Of a stretch of 20,093 nt of DNA, positions 13,715 to 20,093 are shown piece after piece. This stretch comes from CAZMYO01 sp964570525. Its GTDB lineage: Bacteria > Patescibacteriota > Patescibacteriia > Magasanikbacterales > GWA2-37-8. The first letter of the stretch is position 1. Each line of letters starts with the position of its first letter. The notes under the pieces were generated by a model that was not told the DNA's origin, searched no databases, and saw only the letters and a list, made by a program, of their open reading frames with translations. The position numbers and the translations under genes were made by a program. Location of the stretch: positions 1 to 20,093 of the forward strand of contig CAZMYO010000016.1 in NCBI GenBank assembly GCA_964570525.1, written 5' to 3'.

Positions 13715-14653
13715 ATGAAAATTTTGATTACCGGAGGCGGAGGTTTTCAGGGAAGTCACCTAGCCGAGCGGTTGCTTACAGCTGGCCATGAGGTGGCTGT
13801 GCTCAACACCCGCTCACTTTTGTCCGAATCCAACTTGGCGGCGCTTGGTAAACCTGTCAAAATTTTTTGGGGTGATGCGCGCGATCGCGACTTTGTCAGG
13901 CAGAGTGTGGTTGAGCAAGAGGTAGTTTTTCACCTGGCCGGCAACATTAATGTCGATCAGTCGTTACAGGACCCGTTGCTTTTTTTTAATAATAATATTT
14001 TAGGCGCCTACAATATCCTCGAAGCGGTAAAAAGCAATCGGTGCCGTTTAATTTTCGTTTCCACTTGTGAGGTGTATGGTGACGGACACGATCCGCGTTA
14101 CGCAAGGTGTTTGCACGAAACCGCGGAGCTGCGTCCCAGCAGCCCCTACGCTGCCTCTAAGGCCGCCGCCGATCGCATGTGTTTTGCCTACTTCAAATCT
14201 TATGGCGTGGATGTGACGATTGTCCGGCCTTTTAACATCTACGGTGAACGGCAAAAGGGAGGGCAGTTCGGCGCCTTGATACCGATTTTAGTCGAACGGG
14301 CTTTACACGGCGAAGATATCATAATTTTCGGAGATGGCAGTTCCACCCGCGATTACTTGCATGTGAGCGACATGGTTGCTGGCTTTACCCTGGTGCTCAA
14401 TACTGCTTCCTTAAAGGGCCATGTGATTAATTTTGCGAGCGGTTGTAATGTCACCATCAAAGATATTGCCGACTATATCGCGCGCCAGTTAAGGGTACGC
14501 GTAGTTTGTGGGCCTGCTCGTCAAGGCGAGGTATCGCGGTTGCCAGCGGATATCTCTTTAGCCAAAAGTTTAGGTTTCTCACCGCAAGTTGAATTATGGC
14601 AGGGTATTGATCGGTATATCGCCTGGGCTAGAAATAATTTTCGTCAGAGGTAG
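13715..14653 (+). CDS. Extended SDR, nucleotide-sugar epimerase/4,6-dehydratase-like
   Basis: This 312-residue enzyme has the NAD-binding MKILITGGGGFQGSHLAERL (glycine motif 7-13), WGDARDRDF (52-60), VFHLAGNINVDQSLQDP (71-87), the catalytic FVSTCEVYGDG (114-124) and SPYAASKAA with Tyr145 and Lys149, then IVRPFNIYGERQKGGQFGALIP and STRDYLHVSDMV. The active site is complete, unlike the SDR at 7547. The IYGERQKGGQFGALIP region fits UDP-glucose 4-epimerase or LegB/dTDP-glucose dehydratase-type proteins; the exact reaction cannot be fixed. It opens the second rightward unit and is four bases before the amidotransferase gene, a pairing that fits making and then modifying one sugar. Confidence 0.9.
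   Translation: MKILITGGGGFQGSHLAERLLTAGHEVAVLNTRSLLSESNLAALGKPVKIFWGDARDRDFVRQSVVEQEVVFHLAGNINVDQSLQDPLLFFNNNILGAYNILEAVKSNRCRLIFVSTCEVYGDGHDPRYARCLHETAELRPSSPYAASKAAADRMCFAYFKSYGVDVTIVRPFNIYGERQKGGQFGALIPILVERALHGEDIIIFGDGSSTRDYLHVSDMVAGFTLVLNTASLKGHVINFASGCNVTIKDIADYIARQLRVRVVCGPARQGEVSRLPADISLAKSLGFSPQVELWQGIDRYIAWARNNFRQR
14646..14650 (+). promoter_or_regulatory. Shine-Dalgarno deciding the AsnB start
   Basis: AGAGG lies seven bases before the ATG at 14658. It supports this start over an upstream in-frame ATG at 14589, which would add 23 residues before the catalytic cysteine. It is one of the few clear ribosome-binding sites in the window. Confidence 0.7.
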
Positions 14654-14657
14654 CTAT

Positions 14658-16526
14658 ATGTGCGGCATAAACGGGTTTAATTTCAAAAACGAAGACCTGA
14701 TTCTTAAAATGAATCAGGTCACCTCGCACCGCGGTCCCGATCAGACCGCGGTTTGGTGCGCTGATGAGATTTCTTTTGGACACAACCGCCTCTCTATCAT
14801 TGATCTGTCTCCGCGGGGCGCTCAACCTATGTGGGACGGGGCGCGTGAGCTTGTCATTATCTTCAACGGTGAAATTTATAATTTTCAAGAATTGCGCGAC
14901 GAGCTTAAAAACAAATATACTTTTAGTTCTACGAGCGACACCGAAGTTATACTCTACGCCTTTCGCGAATGGGGCGCTGACTGCGTTAAAAAATTTAACG
15001 GCATCTTCGCCTTCGCGTTGTGGGATACCCGAACAAAAAGTTTGTTCATTGCCCGCGATCCCCTGGGTATCAAGCCCCTCTATTATTTTTATGATGGCAA
15101 ACAATTTATTTTCTCATCTGAAATCAAAGCGCTGTTAGAGCATAACATTCCTCGAGAAGTAAATCGCGAAGCTTTTAACTTGTATTTTCAACTCCTCTAC
15201 ATTCCCGAACCACACACCATGTTTCAGGGAATCGAAAAGTTGTCTCCAGGGAGCTACTTAGAGCTTAATCACGATGGCAAGATCAGGATCGAAAAATATT
15301 GGCAGATTAATGATTTTTCCGACCTCTCTTCATACGTTGAGGCCAAAAACGAGATAAAGAAACTTTTCAAAGACAGTGTTCGACGTCAGCTTGTTTCCGA
15401 TCGTCCCGTCGGTGTATTTTTAAGCGGCGGAATAGACTCAACCGCCGTACTTGGAGCAGTCAGCGAATTTCACGCCGGCAAGATAAAAACTTTTTCCGTG
15501 GGATTTAAGGATAGCCAGAATCCGGAAAAATTTAACGCCGATTTTTTTCTAGCCAAGAAAACTGCCGCCCATTACGACACCGACCACCACGAGCTGCTTA
15601 TCGGGCCGGAAGATATTAAAAATAATTTAGAGAAAATTGCCTGGCATCTGGACGAGCCGAATTTTAACCCCACGGCCGGAGCTATATACCTATTGGCTAA
15701 AGAAGCAAAGAAGGATGTGGCGGTAGTACTCGGTGGTGATGGGGGGGACGAGCTCTTTGGTGGTTATCCGCGCTATTATTACAGTCGGTTACTGAGTTAC
15801 TATCAGGCTTTGCCGCATCTCGCGCAGAGTGGAATAAACGGTTTGTTGCGACTCTTCAATCGCGTCAACACAGCGGACAAGCTTGCTCTCACCAACGCCA
15901 GCCGCATCCTCGCTTTTTTAGCGCAGAAAGAGTCGCTTTTACGTCAGGCAATCAACCCTGCTGTTTATCACAATCAAGAGGCTGAGAATTTTCTCACCGA
16001 AAAATATTTTAATCCGCGTAATCCATTGTCTAATCAGCGTAATCAGTGCTTCGAGAAATATTTTATGCACATTGACCGCGAGGGCTGGTTGGTTGATGAG
16101 TCGCTTCTGCGCACGGACAAAATGACTATGGCCGCTGGGCTGGAAGAACGGGTGCCGATTTTGGATTATCGTTTGGTGGAGTTGGCTAATAAAATTCCGA
16201 CCAAGTGGAAATTATCGGTCTGGCAAAAGCCAAGCAGTTTTCAAGGCAAACGAATTTGGCGTGACGCGATACGCGGCTATTTGCCGGCGCATATTTTGAA
16301 CGAGCAAAAACGCGGTTGGTTTACGCCTATGGCCAAGTGGCTCCGGGGTGAGTTTAAGGATACGGTTTCCGAAATTTTATCCCCGAACAATCTCAACTCC
16401 GAGTTTTTTAATGTGGCAGAGGTGCAGCAAGTTTGGGAGGATCATCTTAGTGGTAAACAATATAACCTCAATATCATTTGGGCGATAGTTATGTGGCAGC
16501 TGTGGTATAATCAGTTTATTAAATAA
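14658..16526 (+). CDS. asnB: AsnB-type glutamine-dependent amidotransferase (asparagine synthetase family)
   Basis: This 622-residue enzyme hydrolyses glutamine in its N-terminal class II domain and uses ATP to amidate a carboxylate in its C-terminal domain. Cys2 becomes the N-terminal nucleophile (MCGINGF); GHNRLSIIDLSPRGAQPM (41-58), FNGEIYN (69-75) and SDTEVILYAF complete the glutaminase site. The PP-loop is VFLSGGIDSTAVLG (253-266), with VVLGGDGGDELFGGYPRYY (357-374) and LRTDKMTMAAGLEERVPILDY for the synthetase site. All key residues look intact. Within this cluster, amidation of a uronic acid or another glycan carboxylate is a likely role, as proposed for exosortase-associated and WbpS-type relatives, but ordinary asparagine synthesis is possible. 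Its stop codon lies in the 23-bp inverted repeat. Confidence 0.95.
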   Translation: MCGINGFNFKNEDLILKMNQVTSHRGPDQTAVWCADEISFGHNRLSIIDLSPRGAQPMWDGARELVIIFNGEIYNFQELRDELKNKYTFSSTSDTEVILYAFREWGADCVKKFNGIFAFALWDTRTKSLFIARDPLGIKPLYYFYDGKQFIFSSEIKALLEHNIPREVNREAFNLYFQLLYIPEPHTMFQGIEKLSPGSYLELNHDGKIRIEKYWQINDFSDLSSYVEAKNEIKKLFKDSVRRQLVSDRPVGVFLSGGIDSTAVLGAVSEFHAGKIKTFSVGFKDSQNPEKFNADFFLAKKTAAHYDTDHHELLIGPEDIKNNLEKIAWHLDEPNFNPTAGAIYLLAKEAKKDVAVVLGGDGGDELFGGYPRYYYSRLLSYYQALPHLAQSGINGLLRLFNRVNTADKLALTNASRILAFLAQKESLLRQAINPAVYHNQEAENFLTEKYFNPRNPLSNQRNQCFEKYFMHIDREGWLVDESLLRTDKMTMAAGLEERVPILDYRLVELANKIPTKWKLSVWQKPSSFQGKRIWRDAIRGYLPAHILNEQKRGWFTPMAKWLRGEFKDTVSEILSPNNLNSEFFNVAEVQQVWEDHLSGKQYNLNIIWAIVMWQLWYNQFIK

Positions 16527-16567
16527 CACAGATTACGCAGATTAAGAGTGGATTACACAGATTTAAT
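16523..16567 (+). repeat. Dispersed ACACAGATT repeat cluster, inverted partner of 266-288
   Basis: Bases 16523-16545 are the exact reverse complement of 266-288, and a second shorter unit follows with GGATTACACAGATT (16550-16563). ACACAGATT itself recurs at 16526-16534 and 16555-16563. The cluster fills the whole 44-base gap between the amidotransferase and the methyltransferase and includes the former's stop codon. Confidence 0.85.
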
Positions 16568-16570
16568 TAT

Positions 16571-17227
16571 ATGACATTCCTTACTTACTTGAGTGAACTC
16601 TGGCGCGGTAAAGATTTGTACCGCATTTTTATGAATCAGGAATGTATGCGCTACAGCATGCGAGGGAAAGTACTTGATATCGGCAGCGGCCTCAAGCTCG
16701 CGAGCTATCACCGCTTTCTACGACGTGAACCCAGCGCGCTTATTGAATGTTTGGATTTGGGATTTGAAGGAGAAGGCGGGGGGCATATTGATTTAGAAAA
16801 AGATTATTTACCGCATGCGAGCGAAAGTGTGGATACGGTGCTTTTATTCAATGTTTTGGAGCATCTCTATAATTATTCTTTAGTGCTTTCGGAAATCAAG
16901 CGCGTTTTGAAACCCGGTGGACAACTTCTCGGCGTCGTGCCGTTCCTCGTCGCCTATCACCCCGACCCGCATGATTACTGGCGTTATACTAAAGAAACCC
17001 TCCACAAAATTTTTACTGCCGCCGGTTTTTCCCATATTGAAATCAAATCCTTTGGCTACGGCCCGGGGGTGGCGGCACTTTCGCAAATGGAACCGGTCTT
17101 GCCGCGCCCTCTCAAAATTCTCGGTGTCCTTGAGACATTATTTTTTGACTGGTTCGTGCTTAAATTCCGACCGAAAATGAATAAGGATAAATTCCCGCTG
17201 GGGTTGTTTTTTGTGGTGAAGAAATAG
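16571..17227 (+). CDS. SAM-dependent methyltransferase (type 11)
   Basis: This 218-residue protein has motif I as KVLDIGSGLKL (33-43), CLDLGFEG for the ribose-binding acidic loop, SVDTVLLFNVLEHLYNYSLVL (about 84-104) and the strong type-11 signature IKRVLKPGGQLLGVVPFL. PDPHDYWRYTKETLHKIF after it is typical of glycan-cluster methyltransferases. The C-terminus (LETLFFDWFVLKFRPKM) is hydrophobic and may touch the membrane. The substrate is unknown; a hydroxyl of the surface glycan or a lipid-linked sugar is likely from context. The start ATG is just after a dispersed repeat and has no ribosome-binding site. One base separates its stop from the next GT4 gene. Confidence 0.88.
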   Translation: MTFLTYLSELWRGKDLYRIFMNQECMRYSMRGKVLDIGSGLKLASYHRFLRREPSALIECLDLGFEGEGGGHIDLEKDYLPHASESVDTVLLFNVLEHLYNYSLVLSEIKRVLKPGGQLLGVVPFLVAYHPDPHDYWRYTKETLHKIFTAAGFSHIEIKSFGYGPGVAALSQMEPVLPRPLKILGVLETLFFDWFVLKFRPKMNKDKFPLGLFFVVKK

Positions 17228-17228
17228 T

Positions 17229-18344
17229 ATGCGTCTTATCTACATCGCCAACATCCGCCTCCCCACCGAAAAAGCCCACGGGCTCCAGATTATGAAAACC
17301 TGCGAAGCGCTGGCGAAACAGGGGATAGAGGTGGAGCTGATCGTCCCACGCCGCCTGAATCATCTCAAAGACGATCCGTTTGCATTTTATGGTGTTGATA
17401 ATGATTCTTTTGAAATCACCAAAGTCTGGTGTTTAGATTTGATTTCGCTTAAAATTTTTGGAAGCGTAGGATTTTGGATTGAGAGCTGGACATTTTATCA
17501 ATCGGTTAAAAAATATTTAAGAAAGCAATCTCAGAATGAGAGTGCGGTATATTACACCCGTGATTTACCTATCGCTTACTGGCTTACGAAAGACGTCAGC
17601 CCGCTATATTATGAAATTCACACACTACCTGAAGTACCGACCAAAAAACACCAACAAGTATGGGAGAGTGTCCGAGGTATCGTGGTAATTAGCGAAGGAT
17701 TAAAAAACCAACTTGTTGCTTGGGGAGTGAAGTATGAAAAAATACAAGGCGCGATTGATGCAGTGGATATAAAACAATTCCAGATCACCGAAAGCAAACA
17801 AGCCTGTCGGCAGAAATTGAATTTGCTTCCTGAGTCTAAAATTGTCGTCTATACCGGTCACCTCTATGAGTGGAAGGGAGCCTCACTATTGGCTAAAGCC
17901 GCGAGCATGGTTGCCCCCGATGTACAGATATATCTAGTCGGTGGTACTAAGCAGGATGTGGCAAGATTCAAGGTCCGGTACCAGGCGCCAAATTTGCATA
18001 TCGTAGGTTGGCAGCCGCACCAGCTGATTCCGTATTGGGACAAGGCCGGCGATGTGCTGGTCCTGCCGACCAGTGGTAAAGAAAAAATTGGAGCGCTGTA
18101 TACTTCACCGCTGAAGTTGTTTGAATATCTGGTCTCCGGCACCCCAATAGTTGCCGCGCGCCTGCCATCATTGCAGGAATTTTTGACCGATAAGGATGTA
18201 CTATTTTTCGAAGCAGATAACGCCGCAGATTTGGCTCGGGCGATAAAACAGACCCTCACTAATCCGCTTCCTGCCAAGGCTTGGCCAGGCTTTTCATGGG
18301 AAAGCCGAGCGATGGTTATAAAGAATTTTATCTCAAAAGTATGA
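17229..18344 (+). CDS. GT4-family glycosyltransferase
   Basis: This 371-residue GT-B enzyme starts MRLIYIANIRLPTEKAHGLQIMKTCEALA; the EKAHG..Q pattern is common in one GT4 branch. The C-terminal donor domain has VVYTGHLYEWKGASLLAKAA (206-225), IYLVGGTKQDV (234-244), VGWQPHQLIPYWDKAGDVLVLP (259-280) and SPLKLFEYLVSGTPIVAA (293-310), where the Lys and Glu299 should contact the nucleotide sugar. No membrane segment is attached, and cytoplasmic action on a lipid-linked acceptor is expected. It ends in an ATGA overlap with the GT-C gene, so both are probably made together. Its codon use and style match its neighbours; the donor is unknown. Confidence 0.92.
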   Translation: MRLIYIANIRLPTEKAHGLQIMKTCEALAKQGIEVELIVPRRLNHLKDDPFAFYGVDNDSFEITKVWCLDLISLKIFGSVGFWIESWTFYQSVKKYLRKQSQNESAVYYTRDLPIAYWLTKDVSPLYYEIHTLPEVPTKKHQQVWESVRGIVVISEGLKNQLVAWGVKYEKIQGAIDAVDIKQFQITESKQACRQKLNLLPESKIVVYTGHLYEWKGASLLAKAASMVAPDVQIYLVGGTKQDVARFKVRYQAPNLHIVGWQPHQLIPYWDKAGDVLVLPTSGKEKIGALYTSPLKLFEYLVSGTPIVAARLPSLQEFLTDKDVLFFEADNAADLARAIKQTLTNPLPAKAWPGFSWESRAMVIKNFISKV

Positions 18345-19831
18345 TTAAATTGTCTTGGCAATCGCTCCGCAGTTGGCTTACCATCTACCGCCTTATACTT
18401 ATTGCGACGCTGATAGTATTCGTGGCCTTGCTCCTCTACGGTTTTCCCGATTCCTCGGGGCCTTGGTTTGACGAAGGCATTAATTTGGGAATTGCCAAGT
18501 CGTGGGTGCAGCATGGCGTCTATAGCATGCAGATAGGACCGAATGCGTTTGTCGCGGAGCGTTCGCTCCTTATTACCACCAATTACCCGCTCTTGGGATT
18601 TATTGCCTTAGCTTTTAAATTATTCGGCGTTGGTTTGGCGCAGGCCAAGCTCGTGATGATCGGATTCCTGATTATTTTTGTATTTTTATTTTTTAAGCTC
18701 ATAAAAAAGCACTACGGCCCGGAAGCGGCGCTCATCGGCCTGGTACTTTTGGTAACTTTTTTACCGCTCTACGGCAACGGCAAAAGCGCCTTGGGCGAGA
18801 TACCCGGACTAACGTACTTTCTGCTAGGGCTCCTGTGGCTGGATAAAAAGAAACCGGCGCAGGTTTTCGTTATGGGGTTGTGGTTTGGTCTGGCGGCCGC
18901 CACCAAGTCATTATATATTTTATTTTTGGTGAGCGTGGCTGTTGGAGAAATTTGGTCTGCCATTAAGAATAAAAAAATTGATTATCGCCGTTGGCTGTGG
19001 CTCGCTCTCGGTGTGGCGATTCCTCTGCTTATTTGGGTATACACTTTGCTTCCCAAGGAGGCGATTGGTGGTTTTTTTCAGAAAATGTTCCAGTATTATA
19101 GTAATCCTTACAAAACTGACCAGGGTGCCATAGGAGCCAACCTAAAGCGTTTCTTCACGGAATCAACACCTTTACATTTTGCTCTTCTGTGGCTAACATT
19201 TTTGATCATCAAAGCAATTAATAGGTTTCGCTCAATTACTGTTCTTGAGGTGATGATCACCACCTTCATTATTCTGGATATAATTTTTTATACAAAAACC
19301 GTTGGTTGGTATCGGTATTTTTTTCCGGCTCACATTTTCGCTCTATTTCTTTTCCCCGGAGCGTTTCTTGAGATTCGCCGACATTGGTCGCTTCCCCAGT
19401 GGATTAAGATGCGTGGAGTTCATCTGGTCATCATTGCTCTTTGCGCCGCTCAGAGTATAAATTTATTATTGCATCTGCGCGATTCCGTATACTTTGATCC
19501 CGAGCCGCGCCGACTGGCCAAAGCAGTGAGCCGTTTGGTTCCCAAGGATGCCCCACTCCTCGTGATTGATAATCCTGCTCTGGCTTTTTTAATAGACCAC
19601 GAACTCATGTATCAGTATGTGCGGTTGAGCGTCCAGATCTTGGTGGGCGAAAATTTGCGGCAAGACAATAATCTGCCTTCCTATATTTTAGCCCAGGATA
19701 CGGCCCTGATTCCCTACGCGAATATTCAATTGGCTGTACGGGATAAGTATGATAAAGTATTGCAAGGTAAAAAATACAACCTCTACCATCTTCGTAAAGT
19801 GTCTATACCTAAATTAAAATCCAATGAATAG
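18341..19831 (+). CDS. GT-C membrane glycosyltransferase (PMT/ArnT-like), second copy
   Basis: This 496-residue polytopic protein has a first helix at about 17-35 followed by the external loop SSGPWFDEGINLGIAKSW (38-55), with the Asp44-Glu45 pair expected at the catalytic site of ArnT/PMT-like enzymes. ITTNYPLLGFIALAFKLFG (about 77-95) and GNGKSALGEIPGLTYFLLGLLWL are typical second and third landmarks, then alternating helices and a soluble C-terminal part of about 90 residues. It should move a sugar from polyprenyl phosphate to an acceptor outside the membrane. I choose ATG 18341 (ATGA overlap with the upstream GT4). An in-frame ATG at 18281 would add 20 hydrophilic residues inside the upstream gene and is less likely. 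The 3' end overlaps the next gene by 8 bp. Confidence 0.88.
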   Translation: MIKLSWQSLRSWLTIYRLILIATLIVFVALLLYGFPDSSGPWFDEGINLGIAKSWVQHGVYSMQIGPNAFVAERSLLITTNYPLLGFIALAFKLFGVGLAQAKLVMIGFLIIFVFLFFKLIKKHYGPEAALIGLVLLVTFLPLYGNGKSALGEIPGLTYFLLGLLWLDKKKPAQVFVMGLWFGLAAATKSLYILFLVSVAVGEIWSAIKNKKIDYRRWLWLALGVAIPLLIWVYTLLPKEAIGGFFQKMFQYYSNPYKTDQGAIGANLKRFFTESTPLHFALLWLTFLIIKAINRFRSITVLEVMITTFIILDIIFYTKTVGWYRYFFPAHIFALFLFPGAFLEIRRHWSLPQWIKMRGVHLVIIALCAAQSINLLLHLRDSVYFDPEPRRLAKAVSRLVPKDAPLLVIDNPALAFLIDHELMYQYVRLSVQILVGENLRQDNNLPSYILAQDTALIPYANIQLAVRDKYDKVLQGKKYNLYHLRKVSIPKLKSNE

Positions 19832-20093
19832 TCCCTTACCGTTTTTCTATAAACTTATCTCGCGCGTGAGCGGTCAGGAGTTTGATCCGTCCTGGCCGGA
19901 AAAATTGCCTTTTATTATTCGGGGCACCTTTTTTACGTTGTTTTTTATCGTTACTTTTTATCTGCTCTACCGTCGTTGGTGGGGAAAAGAATTCAAACTT
20001 CGGCGGATGTGGTGGGTATGCGGCGGCATTCTTTTTTCGCTGATCACCATAAAATTCGCTATCTTTCATTTTGCCAAAGATTATATTCCCGAT
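19824..20093 (+). CDS. Unidentified membrane protein, N-terminal 90 residues (cut by window end)
   Basis: An open frame runs from ATG 19824 to the last base, without a stop. It overlaps the preceding GT-C gene by 8 bp, matching the style of this operon. The first 25 residues are hydrophilic (MNSPLPFFYKLISRVSGQEF), followed by a membrane segment at about 29-50 (FIIRGTFFTLFFIVTFYLLY), a short basic loop (RRWWGKEFKLRRMWW), and a second segment at about 66-84 (CGGILFSLITIKFAIFHF). The frame on the opposite strand in the same place is a shadow. I do not recognise the family; another GT-C transferase or other polytopic membrane protein of the locus is possible. Confidence 0.7.
   Translation, partial: MNSPLPFFYKLISRVSGQEFDPSWPEKLPFIIRGTFFTLFFIVTFYLLYRRWWGKEFKLRRMWWVCGGILFSLITIKFAIFHFAKDYIPD

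Noticed and set aside
14589..14657. Upstream in-frame ATG for the amidotransferase.
   Set aside because: The enzyme needs Cys as second residue; MCGINGF begins at 14658 with AGAGG seven bases upstream.
18281..18340. In-frame upstream ATG that would lengthen the second GT-C protein by 20 residues.
   Set aside because: It lies inside the preceding GT4 gene; the ATG at 18341 gives the ATGA overlap used repeatedly here and starts directly before the first helix.
17864..18514. Open frame of 216 codons on the minus strand across the GT4/GT-C junction.
   Set aside because: Low-complexity, unrelated to any family I know, and opposite two strongly supported genes.
1..20093. Alternative genetic code with reassigned TGA, as in some Patescibacteria relatives.
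   Set aside because: TGA ends several genes at the family-typical length (for example at 1430-1432, 5630-5632 and 18342-18344), and no gene needs a read-through.

Overview
The window is one dense surface-glycan or glycoprotein biosynthesis locus of a bacterium. It holds 21 protein genes (first and last cut by the window edges), no stretch over 300 bases without a gene, and no rRNA, tRNA, CRISPR array or transposase that I can see. TAA, TAG and TGA all end full-length family members, so the standard code fits. Genes are tightly packed with many 4-13 bp overlaps, most starts lack a clear Shine-Dalgarno, and short palindromic repeats sit between genes. Together with the mix of GT4, DPM1-like GT2 and PMT-like GT-C enzymes this looks like a Patescibacteria (Candidate Phyla Radiation) genome. 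That assignment is an inference from style; no marker gene is present.

Layout. (1) 2-2424, plus strand: the tail of a probable glycosyltransferase, a junction of about 100 bp made almost wholly of repeats (157-288), and two overlapping GT4 genes. (2) 4428-2421, minus strand: a two-gene operon of an FAD-dependent amine-oxidase-like protein and a polyprenyl-phosphate-sugar-synthase-like GT2, ending tail to tail with the preceding GT4. (3) 4429-4555: back-to-back promoters; the rightward one predicts a nearly leaderless mRNA. (4) 4556-12826, plus strand, nine genes: GT4, GT2, GT4-like, an SDR with Phe in place of the catalytic Tyr, a cupin, GDP-mannose 4,6-dehydratase, a GT-C membrane transferase, a polysaccharide deacetylase and a methyltransferase. 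(5) 13613-12855, minus strand: an ALG5/DPM1-like GT2. (6) 13614-13714: interleaved divergent promoters, an inverted repeat and a leader hairpin. (7) 13715-20093, plus strand, six genes: SDR epimerase/dehydratase, AsnB-type amidotransferase, methyltransferase, GT4, a second GT-C enzyme and a truncated membrane protein.

How they could work together (inference): Gmd and the SDR/cupin genes make GDP-4-keto-6-deoxymannose and a derived deoxysugar; a second SDR makes another nucleotide sugar; GT4 enzymes build glycan on the cytoplasmic face; three GT2 enzymes may charge polyprenyl phosphate with single sugars; two GT-C enzymes would use those lipid donors outside the membrane; the deacetylase, methyltransferases and amidotransferase decorate the product. 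No Wzx flippase, Wzy polymerase, ABC exporter or initiating phosphoglycosyltransferase lies in the window.

The strongest second-look items are the Tyr-to-Phe SDR beside the cupin and Gmd, the FAD-oxidoreductase/GT2 operon, the two divergent promoter regions, the repeat junction with a 23-bp perfect inverted copy 16 kb away, and a 7-bp tandem repeat inside a GT4 gene that could shift frame.
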